A stretch of 64,000 bases of DNA from Paragonimus skrjabini miyazakii (GCA_014338405.1 JTDE01000312.1:30650-94649); one strand, 5' to 3'. Shown: positions 43,541 through 57,793, numbered from the stretch's first letter. Numbers and translations are program-made. Notes: a model not told the origin generated them from the letters alone.

Positions 43541-45356
43541 ATGTTACCTAGATTGGAAGTTAAGCTCATTCTTATTTCTTTAATTGTATTCTCTGTTTTC
43601 ACCTTACCTTTGCAGCTATATCGCTGTCTATCACCATTTTCGATCACGTGAGTGGACGATGATTGATCACCCTGAAAACTGTGCCCATAGATTCTAACAT
43701 ATTCAAGTGTTTGTACTTCACTTCGCGTATGTAACTGGAAAGAACAAACTAAATAATGCTTAGGCGTATGTCTTACATGACGGTAGTCACGTTCGTTAAA
43801 ATCTGGTCAGCTCCTTTTCGTCAGTGAACCCGATAGTTACTTTTATATAGTTTACATACAGAGTTTACGATGTAATTAATGTCTACGATGAGACGATCGT
43901 GAAAGTCAGCACGACATTTATATTTTGCATTCGCTTCTATCAAGACAGTGGCTTAATTTCAACTTTAATTCATTTCTTTGAAAACAGTCGGGGTTAGCCA
44001 GAGTCTATTTTAGCTATTGCTTCACCAGTTGTTCGTTCCAATGACCTCGAAGCTCCCTTTTTTATCGCCCGCTACTCAACCGAAACATCTATCGCATCCT
44101 GTCCTCTTTATGTTCTAGATGACGAAATTGTATTCGCATTATTGTATATTGTATCCAAAACTTCAAGCACCAGTAACTTGCATACGTCTGAAACACCTAA
44201 CAGTCCAAATGGCAAGCATTTAGATCAAAATAATTCTTCAACATTGAAAACCTATTGTCAAGAACTGCTTGATTTACGTCTGCCATTGCCACAGATAAAA
44301 CCACGTGGTCTACAGCTTATCGAAAGAAGTGGTTTGTGCTTTCACAAACGTAGATGCGTTCCGTGTTTTTATGCCAACCGTATTACAAACCATCTATAGA
44401 GGCAGCCGAAATCTTGAAACCCATAAAGGTGACGATGACGGTAAACACGTGGACTCAACCCATTCGACAATTTGATCCCGTCCTCCCGAACTTACCCTAA
44501 TTAACACAGATTTCCTAAAACCTACCTCCCTTGTAAGCATGACTACAACGAAGTCGTGTTTGCCTTTTATCCAACTGCCTTACCCTCGTACTATTTTTGA
44601 TCAATAACTTCCTTTACTGTTACTTGATTTGATATATAATTGTACCAACCCTAAATGAAAATCTATCGGAAACAGTTCTGTTCACCGGAATCAAACTTTT
44701 TTTTACATGATTTGGACGGAAATTTTCAGTTAGTTGAAACAGTTAACTGTTTATGTAACAGCGCTTAAACACAATCGTTTTCTCACTGGGGTTATAAGGA
44801 TGCTTTGAACATTGCCACTTTCGTTACCACGTCCTCAGTTAACTTTAATGTTAGGACCTTGCTGATCTGTGTTTGTCGGTATTTTTGTTTACAACATTCT
44901 GCTTAATAAATCGTTGGTCACTCTAAATTTTTTCATGAATGTGAACCCTTCTTAACGCTCTACACACTGCTTCGTAGACAAATAGCTACTGCTCAATTTG
45001 GGTACACATAAAGTAAGGCAACTTTTGCACTGTTCTGTCAATCTCTAGTCGGATAAATGCTACTGACTTCAGAGTGGGTATAACGTATAGAGACGCCCAA
45101 CCATATTTGTTTGTGTGTATTACTGATTTTACGCTTTCGCTTATATAGGCGACGTTACAATTGTTTTGTTAGCGTCAGTTGAGGACTGCACGACTGAGAT
45201 TTCTCATGAAACTATTGTGGCAAAATTGAATACACTTGTTGAACAATATTTCAATAAGTAATAAGTAGTATGGGACGGTGGTAAGTGAAAATTGTATGCT
45301 ACTCGAAAGAGAATGTGTTTAAACATTTGAGTGTGTTACTCCGGTCACTTCTAATG
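43541..45356. other. No gene recognised (43.5-45.36 kb)
   Basis: An 85-codon plus-strand frame (44,142-44,399) extends upstream without Met to about 44,000 (includes PLYVLDDEIVFALLYIVSK and LDLRLPLPQIKPRGLQLIER). It looks protein-like but fits no family I recognise. It could be an exon or another element's coding remnant. Confidence 0.35.
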
Positions 45357-45515
45357 CAAAGCAAATGGCACAATGGCCAACATGATGAACCTACGAAAGC
45401 GTTTCAGGTGTTCATGCTCATGCCCTGACAAGCAGAAGCGTTACTGGTGAGCTGTAACAGAAGAGAAACTCGAGTATACTGTTTGCTTTTGAAAGGTGAC
45501 TGGTTGGAAAAAGCT
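45357..45515 (+). mobile_element. tRNA-derived SINE, family S1, copy 3
   Basis: A more diverged copy of the SINE at 32,990-33,180. The head is aaatggcacaatggccaaca (box A), and the body shares gcgttactggtgagct, gagaaactcgagta and tgcttttgaaaggtgactgg with the other copies in the same order. Box B is not recognisable. The plus strand matches copy 2 orientation. Confidence 0.7.
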
Positions 45516-46799
45516 ACCGAATGGAACAGCTGCTATTGATTTCAAGCGATTTTTCATTTGTAACAGACAAATCTCCCTGCTACTTACTACAAACAATTGG
45601 AACGTATTTGGTTTGTTATTAAATTTGTTAGCTACGGCCTACTGTTTCCCTGTTGTACATCTGAATATGCTACTTAGACAGCTTGTCGAATCATATTTTC
45701 CAAGTGATCTGTGAAAATATGGGCCAAACTAGTTCGCAAACAACTTTACACGGCTAAATTATAAACTGGTCTAAAAACGTTCTACCGTAAGGAAAGCCTC
45801 AGTTTCTTGACAAACAGTTAAAACAACCTTTCTAGTTTGGTTGTTAAAATGTGAAACATTATTGATGCAGTCGCATACTGTAGTGTCATGTAACAATGTG
45901 ACTGTGGATATTCAGTGGACAGCCTTGTCAACCGAGCATTTCTCATGAAAACTGATTCCAACCGTATCTAAAGTTGTTATGTAAAGACTGTCTTTTTGTC
46001 GATAGTTCAATGGCTCTTTTAATGTCTTTATGAATCACTAAAACAACGTGCGATAGGGGGAGTTGCACTTTCACAAAACTGATGGCAATGACATATCTTT
46101 TCTAAGGCGTCTGTAATCCATAAATCTGAGAATTGAGAGTACAACTGGGTGTTAAGACTTTCGCTATGATTATAGTGATCAAGTCCAATCGTAAGCGTTC
46201 CAATTTTGAAATGTTTTTTGTTCAGCCTTAGTTGGCCGAACAAGTTATCACTAATTGTGAGTTTGAAACTTTCGTTCTAGTTGGCCACTTATTTCTAACT
46301 ACATTTGATCTGTCAGATTATTTGACTACTAACGGTTTGTACTAATGTAAACTCATCTTAATGTAATTCCTTTTGATGTCTTCCAAAGCCTTTAATACTT
46401 TGGTTTGATGGATCACTTCTGATTGCACTGGGTTAGAAGATATGGACGTTCAAGATACAACGATTTTGCTTACACACATCAAAAACCATCAGTTGGGATT
46501 GGAATCAATTTCCAGAAGTGATCAAAAAGAAGTTCAGTTAGGGCCTGTAGTTCAGTGTGACTGGCAAACTGACTAATTTTAGTCCATAAAATGACTACTA
46601 TTTGAACAATCTTCATATGAATTAGGCGTCAGTTAATCACATGTCTTTTAAAATTGGCAGGCAATACTATTCCATAAAATGTATGGTGAATCAGATTTCA
46701 ATCTGTCGGAACTTCATAGTGTACAGGCAAATTTCTTTGGCTAAAATTCGTTTGTATTCGTTCTCCTGAATCTCCCGTTGTGATTTACTGGAAATATTT
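45516..46799. other. No gene recognised (45.5-46.8 kb)
   Basis: Short unassigned frames only. A tRNA-5'-like gggcctgtagttcagtg at about 46,540 lacks the rest of a tRNA and is not called. Confidence 0.4.
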
Positions 46800-46915
46800 G
46801 GATGGGACCCAGATGTGGAAAGTCAAGGCGTTTGCTAGATTCGAATCAGCGACAGGGACACCATGCCCAAACGCGAGAAGTGCTCTACCAGCTGAGCTAT
46901 GAAGCCCCTCCAGCG
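46800..46915 (-). mobile_element. tRNA-derived SINE or tRNA-like repeat, family S2, copy 2
   Basis: Minus strand: ggggcttcatagctcagctg (start and box A TAGCTCAGCTGG), gtagagcact, and box B gattcgaatct followed by agcaaacgcc. The head is close to a real tRNA 5' half, but the central region is too long and does not fold into an anticodon arm. Similarity to 37,000-37,112 continues past the head (ttgactttccacatctgggt versus aagttcacattttcagcatt), indicating a dispersed repeat. A tRNA pseudogene remains possible. Confidence 0.6.
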
Positions 46916-49039
46916 CATAATTTGAATTGGACAGGGAGAAGGTGGACCTCGAGAAATGTCACCGTTTCGTATTGACTTCTCAATATCGAACATCACCAGT
47001 GAGGAATAATCGGTAGAGTAAAGAATGTGAAACAAGAGAATGAAGAATGTTAAACAGAGGATACCAGGCCTAACTATTTTGTCCGTGAGAATCCGTGCTC
47101 TACTCAAATTTGTACATGTATTGCTCGTTGGAGACAGTAAAATAATGTGTGTAATATCTTAACTCGGTGTACTCCAACTTGTGTGACATTCGCTGGCTTT
47201 TTGATTTTTTAATATACTCATCCAATTCCGTTAACTGTATGCAAATTCTTAAGCATTGTTGTTTGATATAGAAGAGCCACACGAAAAGCTATCGTTATGT
47301 CCGCCAGCTCATTGCTGTGTTCAAATTTATGGACGCATACAATGTTTACTTTTTTATCAGGACAAATCCATGCCAAGTCATATAAGCTGATCCAACATAC
47401 GGTCTACGTGTTTGTCAAAAAGGTTCACAGTCATCCCGGCTTGGTCATGCCTAGGATTTGTAATCCGTTCCAGCTATTCTTTCGCACCTTTCCCGTGATT
47501 ACATATTAACTGAATGCTTGGAGCGTGAACACCTTTTTTGTAAGCCATCTTCCTCTATATTCCAAAGAATGTATTTTGTGCACTCGGCTTCTTCAGCAAC
47601 TAACCAATCTCATTAAAATATTCATTTTATAGCAACAGATGTAATTCTCCTGTAACATGTACCTCAGCTAGCCAGTTTTAACGTGTTTTTCACGGTTGTC
47701 AACGCAATTCCATGTCGTGTTTGATTTTAGTAAAGAGTCAAGAGTTTTTTGTGATGAGTTTGTAAATGATTGATAAAATGTAACTGCAATCAGAAGAGAC
47801 TAGAGGAGCATTATTTTGGTTCATAACTATAGGTTTCAGTTCAACATTTGTTGCCGAATGCCTAAAATCCGTTAACATACTGTACGGTGTATAACACAGC
47901 AAAAGTATGCCACTGAAATGTGTGAACTTCCAGATGGAACGATAGCAGTGTAGCTCATTCAACCGTATATGGTGAGCAACACATTCCAGTTGTCTCGCTA
48001 GATTGAATTCAGCTATCACTTTCAGCAAACAGCAACTGGTTGGTAACGAACCAGTAAATTGCCAATTTCCCGGAATCCTGATAATCTACAGGGCGTGGTT
48101 CAAACACTTTTTTTATCGATATCTGGCTAGACTCTAGTTCTGTTCATCTGTCAGCACATGGGTCACGTGATACCGTGTCTGTGATTCTGAAATGATTAGT
48201 TGAACTGGTTTGAGGTGGAGGTAACAAGCTGGGAAGGAAATTGCGTGAGCATCTGTCTTCAGACGTCCATATTGCTGAGCGATCATGTGCATGCACTGAT
48301 TATTAGGACATTCTATAATTAACATGTAAATGTCATTAGTGAACAAGAATACTTTCAGTCCACGTAAACATTTTATAAATATCAGGAGAACTGTTAGAAT
48401 AGCAGACATGAAGACAATATAACTTATATTAATGTTCCCTGATACTGAGCTAATACGTTTTCTTTGGGAGTTTATACAGATATTCGTATACGTTATTTTG
48501 CAAGTTACAAACCGACGAATGACTCATCGTCATGCAGACTAACAAAAGTAGTCATTACAGATACATCAGTGGGAGAAAAGTTATGTAGAATTTAATTGAA
48601 GAAGTAATTTTTAATTTAAAAAGTTATGTTAACATTGTTGTGCTGACATTGAAAGTTTAAAACAGATTACTCATTACGTGTGTGGGAGACTTATCAGAAA
48701 TTTCTGTTTATTTCCAATAACTCTGCAAAGTTTATTCGACGAGTTTCATCTCTTACATCTGGACTCATCGATTGTGCATCATACTTATAGAATCGGTGCT
48801 GGCAATTAGTTGGATGTACTTCAGACAGATTGAAATTCATAATTTCTGAACAACTTTTAAACATATGGCGTCCTATCTTGGATCAGTCGAAAATACTTTC
48901 TTTGCTGTTTGGATAAAACTGCAATTTCTTAAAGTATCTAGATTATGATTCCACTGTACGCATTCTTGAGTGTTAGTTGATTCCTTCGATTAACTCTAAC
49001 GATTGTATTTCTTAGTGACCTTTTCTAACCCATCAGTCA
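46916..49039. other. No gene recognised (46.9-49.04 kb)
   Basis: Only short frames (up to 96 codons at 47,738-48,028, minus) with no domain that I recognise. Confidence 0.35.
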
Positions 49040-49235
49040 ATTATCCATCCTACCCACGCCTAACTGTTCGATATAAAAAACCGTTTCATGTTATTGTAAA
49101 TTTGGTACTGATGAGTCAATACGGAATGCTTGCATCTACCAGTTTTTGTGTTTTAACGGTGTTGTTCAAACTCTTGAAGAGAATGAACTGTTTCAGATTG
49201 TATTTCTGTCTTATTTTCCGCCTGTTGTCTCACTG
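49040..49235 (+). repeat. Third copy of the PLE-1 terminal repeat (diverged)
   Basis: In the plus direction it follows the right arm of PLE-1: cctacccacgcctaa, then ttattgtaaatttggtactg, caatacggaatgcttgcatc and gttgttcaaactcttgaa. It then continues with gaatgaactgtttcag where the PLE-1 flank has gaaccgactgtttcat. No Penelope coding sequence is visible next to it, so this is an isolated terminal repeat or the end of an element that has otherwise been lost. Confidence 0.6.
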
Positions 49236-52200
49236 CTGTTTATAATAGTTCGAACCTAATGGTTGCTCTTGTCTGGAAGCATTTGATTCCTACCTAATAC
49301 CTTCCAATTCTTTTAGTGTCTCATTTATAGCCTGCTTAGAATTTCACCAAATTTGAAAATAGTTTGTCCAGTCTGATGACGATCCTAAGTTCAGAGTGAA
49401 AAGTTACTAACCGACGAAACTACCAGTCGTTTAAATGCTGTATTGACTTTGATGAGTGAATGCTTGTTTCAGTTCACCGTCGCTGATGAATCTACTAAGC
49501 TTCAGTTACCTGACTTACTGCTTACATTTTACACCAGAAAATTACGTAGTTCGTCAGTCTGCGTATTTCGTTCTGTTACATTCAAAATAACCCGCAAAGA
49601 GTTCGGTTGATAATGTCAAAAATTGTAAGATATCCGCTTCAAATTTAGTAAGAATGAGGCCAAACCGTTTGGACATCATGTTTAACATGTTACTAATAAA
49701 CGGATTGGGAATAAAACAACAATACGAACAAGTTGCAATGCTGGTAACGTTGTGTTACTGTTAATCCATTTATCAATGTCAAGAATTACAATGACATGAC
49801 TTTTACCACTTGCATGTCTCGGCAGCACGTGTACACGAAAGTAGTTGCTGTCAACCGTTCCCGGATTAGCCTGTTGCAGTGACTGGAGCCAAGGAACGCA
49901 CGGGCATAACCATCACTTCAAGTGCTGGTGCGCTGGCAGCTGCACTCAAATATCCCGCGTTCAGGCTAAACTAGGTGCCGTACGATGGGGAGTAGTATGC
50001 AGAGACGTTTGTGGTCCAACGGATCAACGCTGGTAACCCAGATGGTAGGCAAATGTGAAAGTGGAACTTTTATCCTTCTGAAATAAAACGTCAAAAGTCC
50101 CCAGATCTAATCTGGGAAGAGGGAATGAAAATATAATTCATGATCTAATTCAGTACAGGAATATATATTATTACACTTCATACAGGGCTGAGAAGGTTAA
50201 CGAAAATCGGCAATCTGAACTGAAAACATGCATCATTTAACATATAGAAAAAATTAATAACGGATAAGAGATTAGGGCAATATGGCACAAATCTAAAAAA
50301 TGCTGTATAAGCAATTAACCAGACAACAGGGTTCAGTAGCTGATACAAAAGAAGTCTAAATAAGCAACTCGACCTACCTGAGCTTAACACATTCACTTCC
50401 CCTTCGCTGTTAGTTCACGGTGAGTACGTCGACGAGAGAGCCAGCGCATTCGCAGTAACGTTCCCATGGCGTCTACACTTTCTTTGCGACCCACATACAG
50501 GAATTAACGGCCGCTAAACTGCTGCATTCTAACAGACTATCCGGTCCAAGACTGCTGCTTCTCTTGATCTAAGATCGGCCTTACATTGCAAAAGACCTAC
50601 TCAGATAACATTCAGGTGTTGATGCTTCGGGTAGAATAGATTTCGCCTATCTGTTTTTAACTGCTGCTGCAACAGCAGGACCCGTTCATCAGTCATCTGA
50701 CGGACGTATCCCAACCAATGCAGCTAACTATAAATCAACATGGCTTTGATCCCATCCGTGTCTGCTTATCGAAGTACCATATTTGGAACCGCGTTCAACC
50801 GACGACTGTTTAAAATGCGCTTAGGTAATATGGATTGAAGGTGCTCACATATCACACATCTCATCTTGATTTCAATAAATTACAACTATGTGAAAGGAAC
50901 ACTGTGTGGTAAACAAACATATTGGTCTTCATCTTCAAGCTGCAATTTTTGTAGACACGTCTACCAGGAGGTCTGAAATTAAAGTTACTTATGGATACAC
51001 TAGCTCGTAATTCTCAGCCCACCGGCAGATCGGTCGACAGATTGTCAACCACCTAAGGAGCTTCTGCGCTGTCATCCACAATATATTCAGCGTAAGCTAC
51101 GCAAACATAAACGCAAATGCTCACATAGACATACCCGCAAGTGACTGATAACTCGAAAATCTTCCGATATGGATGGCGTGACTCACCGCAAACAGTTGTT
51201 TATAGCGGCTGCCAGCAGGAAGCATTGATACATTGGCTAGAACGACCGTATCCACTGACAGACTCATTTGGTTTGGCCATTTTCTGCTGCGACTAATTAC
51301 CGAGATCAATTAGATAGGTTGTTGGATCGAATCCGTTCAAACACTCCGAGTTAATCATTAGCAAGGAGCGTGAGGGTTCGAAGGGTCTCTGCTCTTACCT
51401 TTAACTGAATAAAGCGAACACAACCTTTTTTGAACACGGACATATCATTTATTTGGTTTTAGGAGAGGTCGGGCTCTGATCATCGCCACAAATTTGAAGA
51501 TTCGATACCGCTTCTTTTGAGGATACGGCTTGCCAAATGGAGCAGATAGAAAAACAGTCAAGTGATGAATTATTTTTCAGTATACCAGCTTACTTAATCA
51601 ACAGTGTTTCATTGGATGTTCACGTTTTTGCGGCAAAGAAAGTCGTCGATTTGGAGACAGTCCTTGTTACACTCAAGGAAGCGTGCACAGCTGCTTCCCG
51701 GAATGAGGCAAGAATAGTCCTATAATTCGCCCATATTTAGAACACTAGATCATTCTTGAAGTGTCAACAACGCACTGAACTTTGCAAGTGAAGACATCTT
51801 GAGCCCCACCGTAATTCAAGTGTTGACAGTGAAGGCTTAATTGGTAAAAACCATAACAATAAAAGGAGTTATATACATATAACGGACCACTTAGACCAAA
51901 GTCGTGTTGTAACGTTTGTTGGAGACCAAGTATATTTTAGGATTGAAAATTTTTTTAGATCAGACGTATGAAGGAATATTTTCACACTAGAGTTACGTAC
52001 TCGGATCTGATCGGATTGGATGTGTTCGATAGTAGTGGGCCACAGAGTACGACGACCATGTGTTTTAGATAATTCACTATGGACTTACTACAATAACAAC
52101 GAATATGCTAAAAGATTTCCATGTTTAACTGGTCAAAGTCAGTCACGACAGTCACATCATTCTACACAATAACTGTTACCACTCGCTGTTTGGACACGGG

Positions 52201-55200
52201 GTAAGTTAACGTGCTATGACCGTAATCAATTATCTGTTTAGATAAGTGAATGCGGAGTGACAATCACTCGAAACCAAAAGTTGTCTGGCCCAGGCAAACT
52301 GACTCTGTGGTCAAACTAGTGAGCTGCGTAATCTGATTGTGGTCATTCCGGTTGCTACAAATTCTGTTATCTGATCGCCTTGAGTTGATTGAGGGGAACC
52401 CAGTATACGACTCGGAATGCTTCCGACATGCTGGTTGATAGATGCACATGATAGTGATTGATTATGGTTCTGATTCAACATAAATGGTGCTTTTTACTCC
52501 ATCTGTTCATGCGTCTAGTCGTTCGAACGACACACCGTACTGTTTAACAACAACAAATGAGAAAACGGAAGTGTTGACTGATCGTGGACTGGTAACCGAC
52601 CCATGCGACTAATTCAACTCGTAAGTCTAGAATTGAGCAACCTCCTCAGTGATGCAGCTCAGAAAGTTTGTTTTAATGACTGTCGTTCGTCTGTTAATCC
52701 TGCTTTGAAAAGGAGTGAGCTGAACATAAGTTCTGTGTCAGATAATTATGCTTGTAGGACATTCTGTTGATGGGACCATATTTTCATATTGAAGCTCTAC
52801 AGAAAAATAGCTACCCGGATAGAGTTTTTATGCAAAGCATGATCTCCGCACCAATATCCTTACGTCATCACACAAATCAGTAAACGTGTTTTTTTCTTTA
52901 TGGGTTAGCAATAGAGGAGTTCGGTGATGACCTGTTGAAAACACTCTTTGCGTTCCCTAACTAGAAGACTGGGACAGTCAAGTAGATGGACATTTGGCAA
53001 ACTTGCAATTTTGGGGTTTTCCTAACTGCAACAGACCAACATTACAATAACCAAACAGAAACCAATAAAACGAGAAAAATATTAAATAAAATTTGAATTT
53101 AAATAAATTACTTACGTGTGTTATTTTGTTTGCGAACGTACAATTAATCTGACTTAATAAGTTGTACGTTTTAGGGCAAATGCGTGCGTATTATTTTTAC
53201 GAAACAGGGTTTATGAGACAGAAAAACGTTTCGTAACTAACTTATCAAATTTCGAACTTTGTAAATGTTTTCGCTAAATTGGGATGAAAATGCCTGTAAA
53301 GGCTGTTTGTTGAAATCTTCGTCCCTGCGGTGAAGCTTTAGGAATGAATTTATCTGGTAAATAAGTTATTTGATTTGGGCAGCTGAACTTAAACGACGAA
53401 GTTGTATTGGCATTTTTTAGTTAAATAAAACAGTAACCAATTCAAGTGTATCAAGTGCACATAACTATTCATACACGATGTCAAATGTTATCAATTTGCA
53501 TTGAATTTTCGCTGAAAAATACTGCGGTTAAACATCACAGTAAACCGTTGACTTTTCACAACTACTACGGCCACGAAACTGGTCAATAGTTCCAGTCGAA
53601 CGAGGTCATGAATGGATGATAGTAAAACTGAAGACAGCACAGTCTTTAACTGTGTTCAATGAGAGAGCGACCAATAATGACATCAAGCATGAATTCTTAG
53701 TCCATCTGGGAACCGAAATAGGCCATTTGGACCTAGCCGAAACAAACCATCTTTCACCTGTGAGTTCCTGACAATCGGTTTTAATGGATTTGTGACGTCG
53801 TGGGTTTCCACGGTGCAGGGAAGGGAATTTTTTTACGTAGTTGTCAGTCACCGTCTAATTATCTGGACATTGTTCGGCTCAAATTTTTAATCAACATTTA
53901 ACGCTTGACTAGTGACTTCGAAAGCGCGATTCATGTTCGGACTGTTCGAAGAGTCTTGATCACTTGCAGTCTGCTTACGAAGCCCAATTAGTTCAGTGTA
54001 CGGGTTATGTGCAGTTCGCTCAGTATAAATCTGTGAAAATTTCTTACAGATTCCGTTAAAATAACGTGTGAGGAAAATTTTGTTCTGATTATTTACCAGT
54101 TTGTGTCCATGATGACACCTCAAAATTCACTTACAACCAGTTATCTCTGGCCGTGCATTGAATAGGGATCATGGAACCCACTTAGGAAATGTCAAGTTTA
54201 CTGGATAGTATTTGAGAATCACTTACAACTGTTGAGGTTCAAAGACCGTCAAAAACTTGAAGGCCAAAAATATTACGCACAAAAGCAACTTTCTAAGATC
54301 CTGTGAATTCACGACAACCGTCATTGATCGATCTAAATAACTTCTACCGTACACTGGATAGATTAGGCACATAGAAGACCCAGCTATCACTTTCTCGTGC
54401 TTATCCTGTATGGCCTAACTAACATAGTACTCTTACAAAAATCCTAAATTCAATTGTATGTTGTTACTTACTCGTTTTGTAAAAATACCTTCACACATGT
54501 CTGTTATAAGGATTCTTATATGAACTCGGTACCATTTCTTTCAGTCATGCAAGTTATTACATTCTTTGGGCTCTTGCAATTCTGTTAATGATTTTAGTAG
54601 TGGTTTTAACCTTAATGACCATTCTGTTTGTAACCCCTAAATTGTAGGTTAAAATTGTCAAATGTTTAACTCACTTTCCAGTGACACATGTCCAACTACC
54701 GTCAAATAGATAAAAGTACTCATAATTTTATTTCCCTCGGTTACTGTTACTTGCTTCATATCGGTTTGTTTCAAAGCCATAACAGATTCTTTTGATAAGA
54801 TGCTTTTTGGAATAACAGTTTGATCTTTCATACAAAAAGGCTTTTTGAGCATCTAGTAAACTCTTGATCACTGAGCTCCATGAAACATAATGGCTCGTGT
54901 ATCCCGGATAAAATGACGGCTGCATAAATTCCAATCCTATTTTCTTGTTCTCCCAGCCTATTAGAAACTGTAACTGTAGATATAGACCTCATTCTTGACT
55001 TTGTAAAATTCGACAGTAACCCACGGGGTTCAGAACAGTATAATAATTAACGTCTCACCAGCCTTGATTAACTCCATCTTTCTAGCTGGTTTAACTGGTC
55101 TACATAACCTTCTGATTCAAAAGTGCATTATGACATTTTGACGTCCGAATGTACTTCGTGCATAATACGCTAGGTCTGCTGTCCGTCTTTGAAGTTGTGT

Positions 55201-57592
55201 TCCCTTACACGGCGGTAAATCTTCATATCAACCATCCACTTCGAAAAATTCAGCTCAACACCAACAGCATTCTAGCTAAAAATCACTGCTTTTATTAATC
55301 AGTTCCAAAACATCCGACCCATGCGTTCACCATGGCTATGTTTAATAGATGATTATCGGGTAGACTGTCATGTTGCCATTATAATGACTTCTTAGATAAC
55401 ATGACTTTTCGAACTACAACTCTGAGTTGTTTAAATAGGCTGGAGGAAATAAAAACCGCACTAAACGGGCTGTTTTTAAAGTTACTTATATATCTGTCCG
55501 GTCTGACGCTGTGTGCATCTTAGTCAATAAACATCCATTGCTTATTAAAAGACGAAAGGTACATCGTTAAGTTTGGTCGATTTCTAACTTACCACATGTC
55601 AGTCGTATCAGCAGTCGTTCACTTGTTGTGTCAAATCAGTTTTCGTTGTCAGAAATATAATGTGCGCGTAAAGTTTGGGTTCGGAACTCGTGATCTAATT
55701 CCTTGTTTGATTTTAATGCCAAAACGTTCCATTGTTTTCTAAAGTACACTAGAAACTGAATGTAGTTTGCCGAGTGCTTAAAATTAGTTAGTGATTATTA
55801 ACCAGTAATGTCCCGTGGATTGCAATAACGAGATATCACACCTGGTAAGTGTGTGAGAAACCAGTTTGAATGTCATGCTATTGGTTGACAAAATTGAATG
55901 TTACTGTAGAAAGCTTCTGTTGAATCGTGTGGAGATATGATCGATTTGAGGTGTTCTGAACGATTATTTTGTGGAGTCAGTGCGATAGATTTTATGGATA
56001 TCTTCAATTAACTTGTAGGCACAATATTTTGATTATCTCGTGAGCAATTTCAGTGGTGGTTTTTCGAGAGTTCGAATGTTTGTTTAACAATCATCGATAC
56101 TGGGAGGAAGATTTTCTCCATTCTATGTTAGTGTTTTTGCTTATGTATTACTAGTGATCCGCGCCTACAAAAGACGACTTCCGGTTAGGCTCCAAAGGTC
56201 ACGTTGAAAGTTTTGGCAAGAGACAAAGCAGGAAGAAACAGCAAGCCATCTACGGACACGCCACTTTAAGAAAGGTCTACCTGACACTAGTGGCTGGTCG
56301 AAGATGATACCAGTGACGAAGTCAATGGTGTACAGCTCCTCTGAATAGTTATAAAGCTAGCCGACGTGTTTCCTGCACTAAGCATCCAACCATCACGGAC
56401 ATATAGATATAACTTACAGTTTGGTTTCTACTTCATAGATAACCGGAGACTATAATTTGACAGTATAAAAACAGTAAACAATTGACTCTGAAGACAAATA
56501 AATTCATTTCCAGGATCAAGCAAAGAAAGATTCCATCAGTTTATCACAGCCACCTTCCGGCGAAATAGTAACCGATTTAATTTGAATGAAACAACCTGCC
56601 GTCGGATTAATCAGAAGTCCCTAGGGTGTTCGGTCCAAGGATCACACTAAAGTCAACAATTCCATGCTACCCGGGTAAATGATTGTTTAGTATTTAGTCC
56701 GTTACCTCGACCGAAACGCAGCCTAAAGCTGTTTCAGCAGTACTGAATTTCACAATCCGGTAAGTAAACTCATTTGATGTCTTAGTTGATGTGAAACTTT
56801 AAAAGCCGTGTGAAAGTTCTTTTAACTTAATGTTATCTGGTTATGAAAAAAGGTTGGATTTAATTGCGTTGTTGAGTTACAGAGAATGTTGCAACTTGAA
56901 GAAACTTCGTTAAACCAACTTTGTGAATATCATGTGCATTCACACGTAGCATTCAGTTAGATTCGTCACTTTGTTGTGGACTCACGAATTCCTTCTCTTA
57001 AACTGGTGAGCATTTTGAGTAACCTGTGTGGGAACATGTAGGGTGGCGTACATTGTATGCGGTCAATAGTAAGCATTCGTCGGAAGCACACGATCAGTTT
57101 TGTGGTTGGTTGAACTTACTAGAAATGTGTCCAGTAATTTTTGACCGCACGCCTCTCGACATAAATAACCCGCAAAATTGCAGGCTTAATGTCACATTTT
57201 CAGCAGTTAACGAGTAAAAAGCGCGATCTACGTCTCAGATGCGCATTCTCCTTAGAAAAAACAACTCGCACTGTTGTGAAAGAAATCAATATTGTGCAAT
57301 GTCAGTTATTCTCTACCATTCATCTACGCCATGTCAATATGCCCTTTTTTGTCTGATCGAAGACACTCGTATTTCGGCTCATTCCACAACAAATCTTGCA
57401 CGTTTACTGGTATTCTTAAACCACTGTCTTATTTTAAGAAAAGCAGTTTCGGACTTTTTGCCTGCATATGCTGTCACTGTTGCTAAGGAACTTATCCAAA
57501 TATCATGAAAATAGATGGAAGAGAACACTTCGTTCCAAATCGCCTTCATGATTAAGTGGGAGGTAGTCTGTTCATTAGTGATAAACTAGTAA
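49236..57592. other. No gene recognised (49.2-57.6 kb)
   Basis: A somewhat GC-richer patch at about 49,820-50,040 has a 63-codon frame rich in Cys and Trp. Another at 50,400-51,310 has no clear frame. Both look like old element or exon material but match nothing that I can name. Adjacent minus-strand frames at 53,606-53,851 and 53,887-54,123 are also unassigned. Confidence 0.35.
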
Positions 57593-57793
57593 TTAGAACA
57601 ACTCTTCAACTTGATGTCCGCACTCACTTCTTGAAAACGGAACGAAAGTAGCGTTAAGTGTAACTCGGTTTTTCGCAAGCTCGTCCATCAAATTGTACAA
57701 TTTCCCTGCAAAGTACAATGTGACATCACTGGTTTTGGGTTTTAAAAGGAAGAAACTTGCTTCAAGAACATGTAAAAGACTACTTTTGAACAA
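57593..57793 (-). other. Unassigned protein-like frame, possible exon
   Basis: A 66-codon minus-strand frame contains a string of normal composition (LHVLEASFFLLKP, KLYNLMDELAKNRVTLNATF). It runs into a donor-like junction (ttcaagaagtgagtg, GT at about 57,629) before its stop. That combination is what a host exon would look like, but I recognise no family and no clear acceptor. It may be chance. Confidence 0.15.

Noticed and set aside
46530..46570. tRNA-like 5' end gggcctgtagttcagtg
   Set aside because: No anticodon arm, box B or acceptor partner is present downstream.
49368..49440. CTGATGA ... GAAAC hammerhead-like pair after gtccagt
   Set aside because: Stem II would start with a C-C mismatch and stem I pairs poorly, so the core is probably coincidental.
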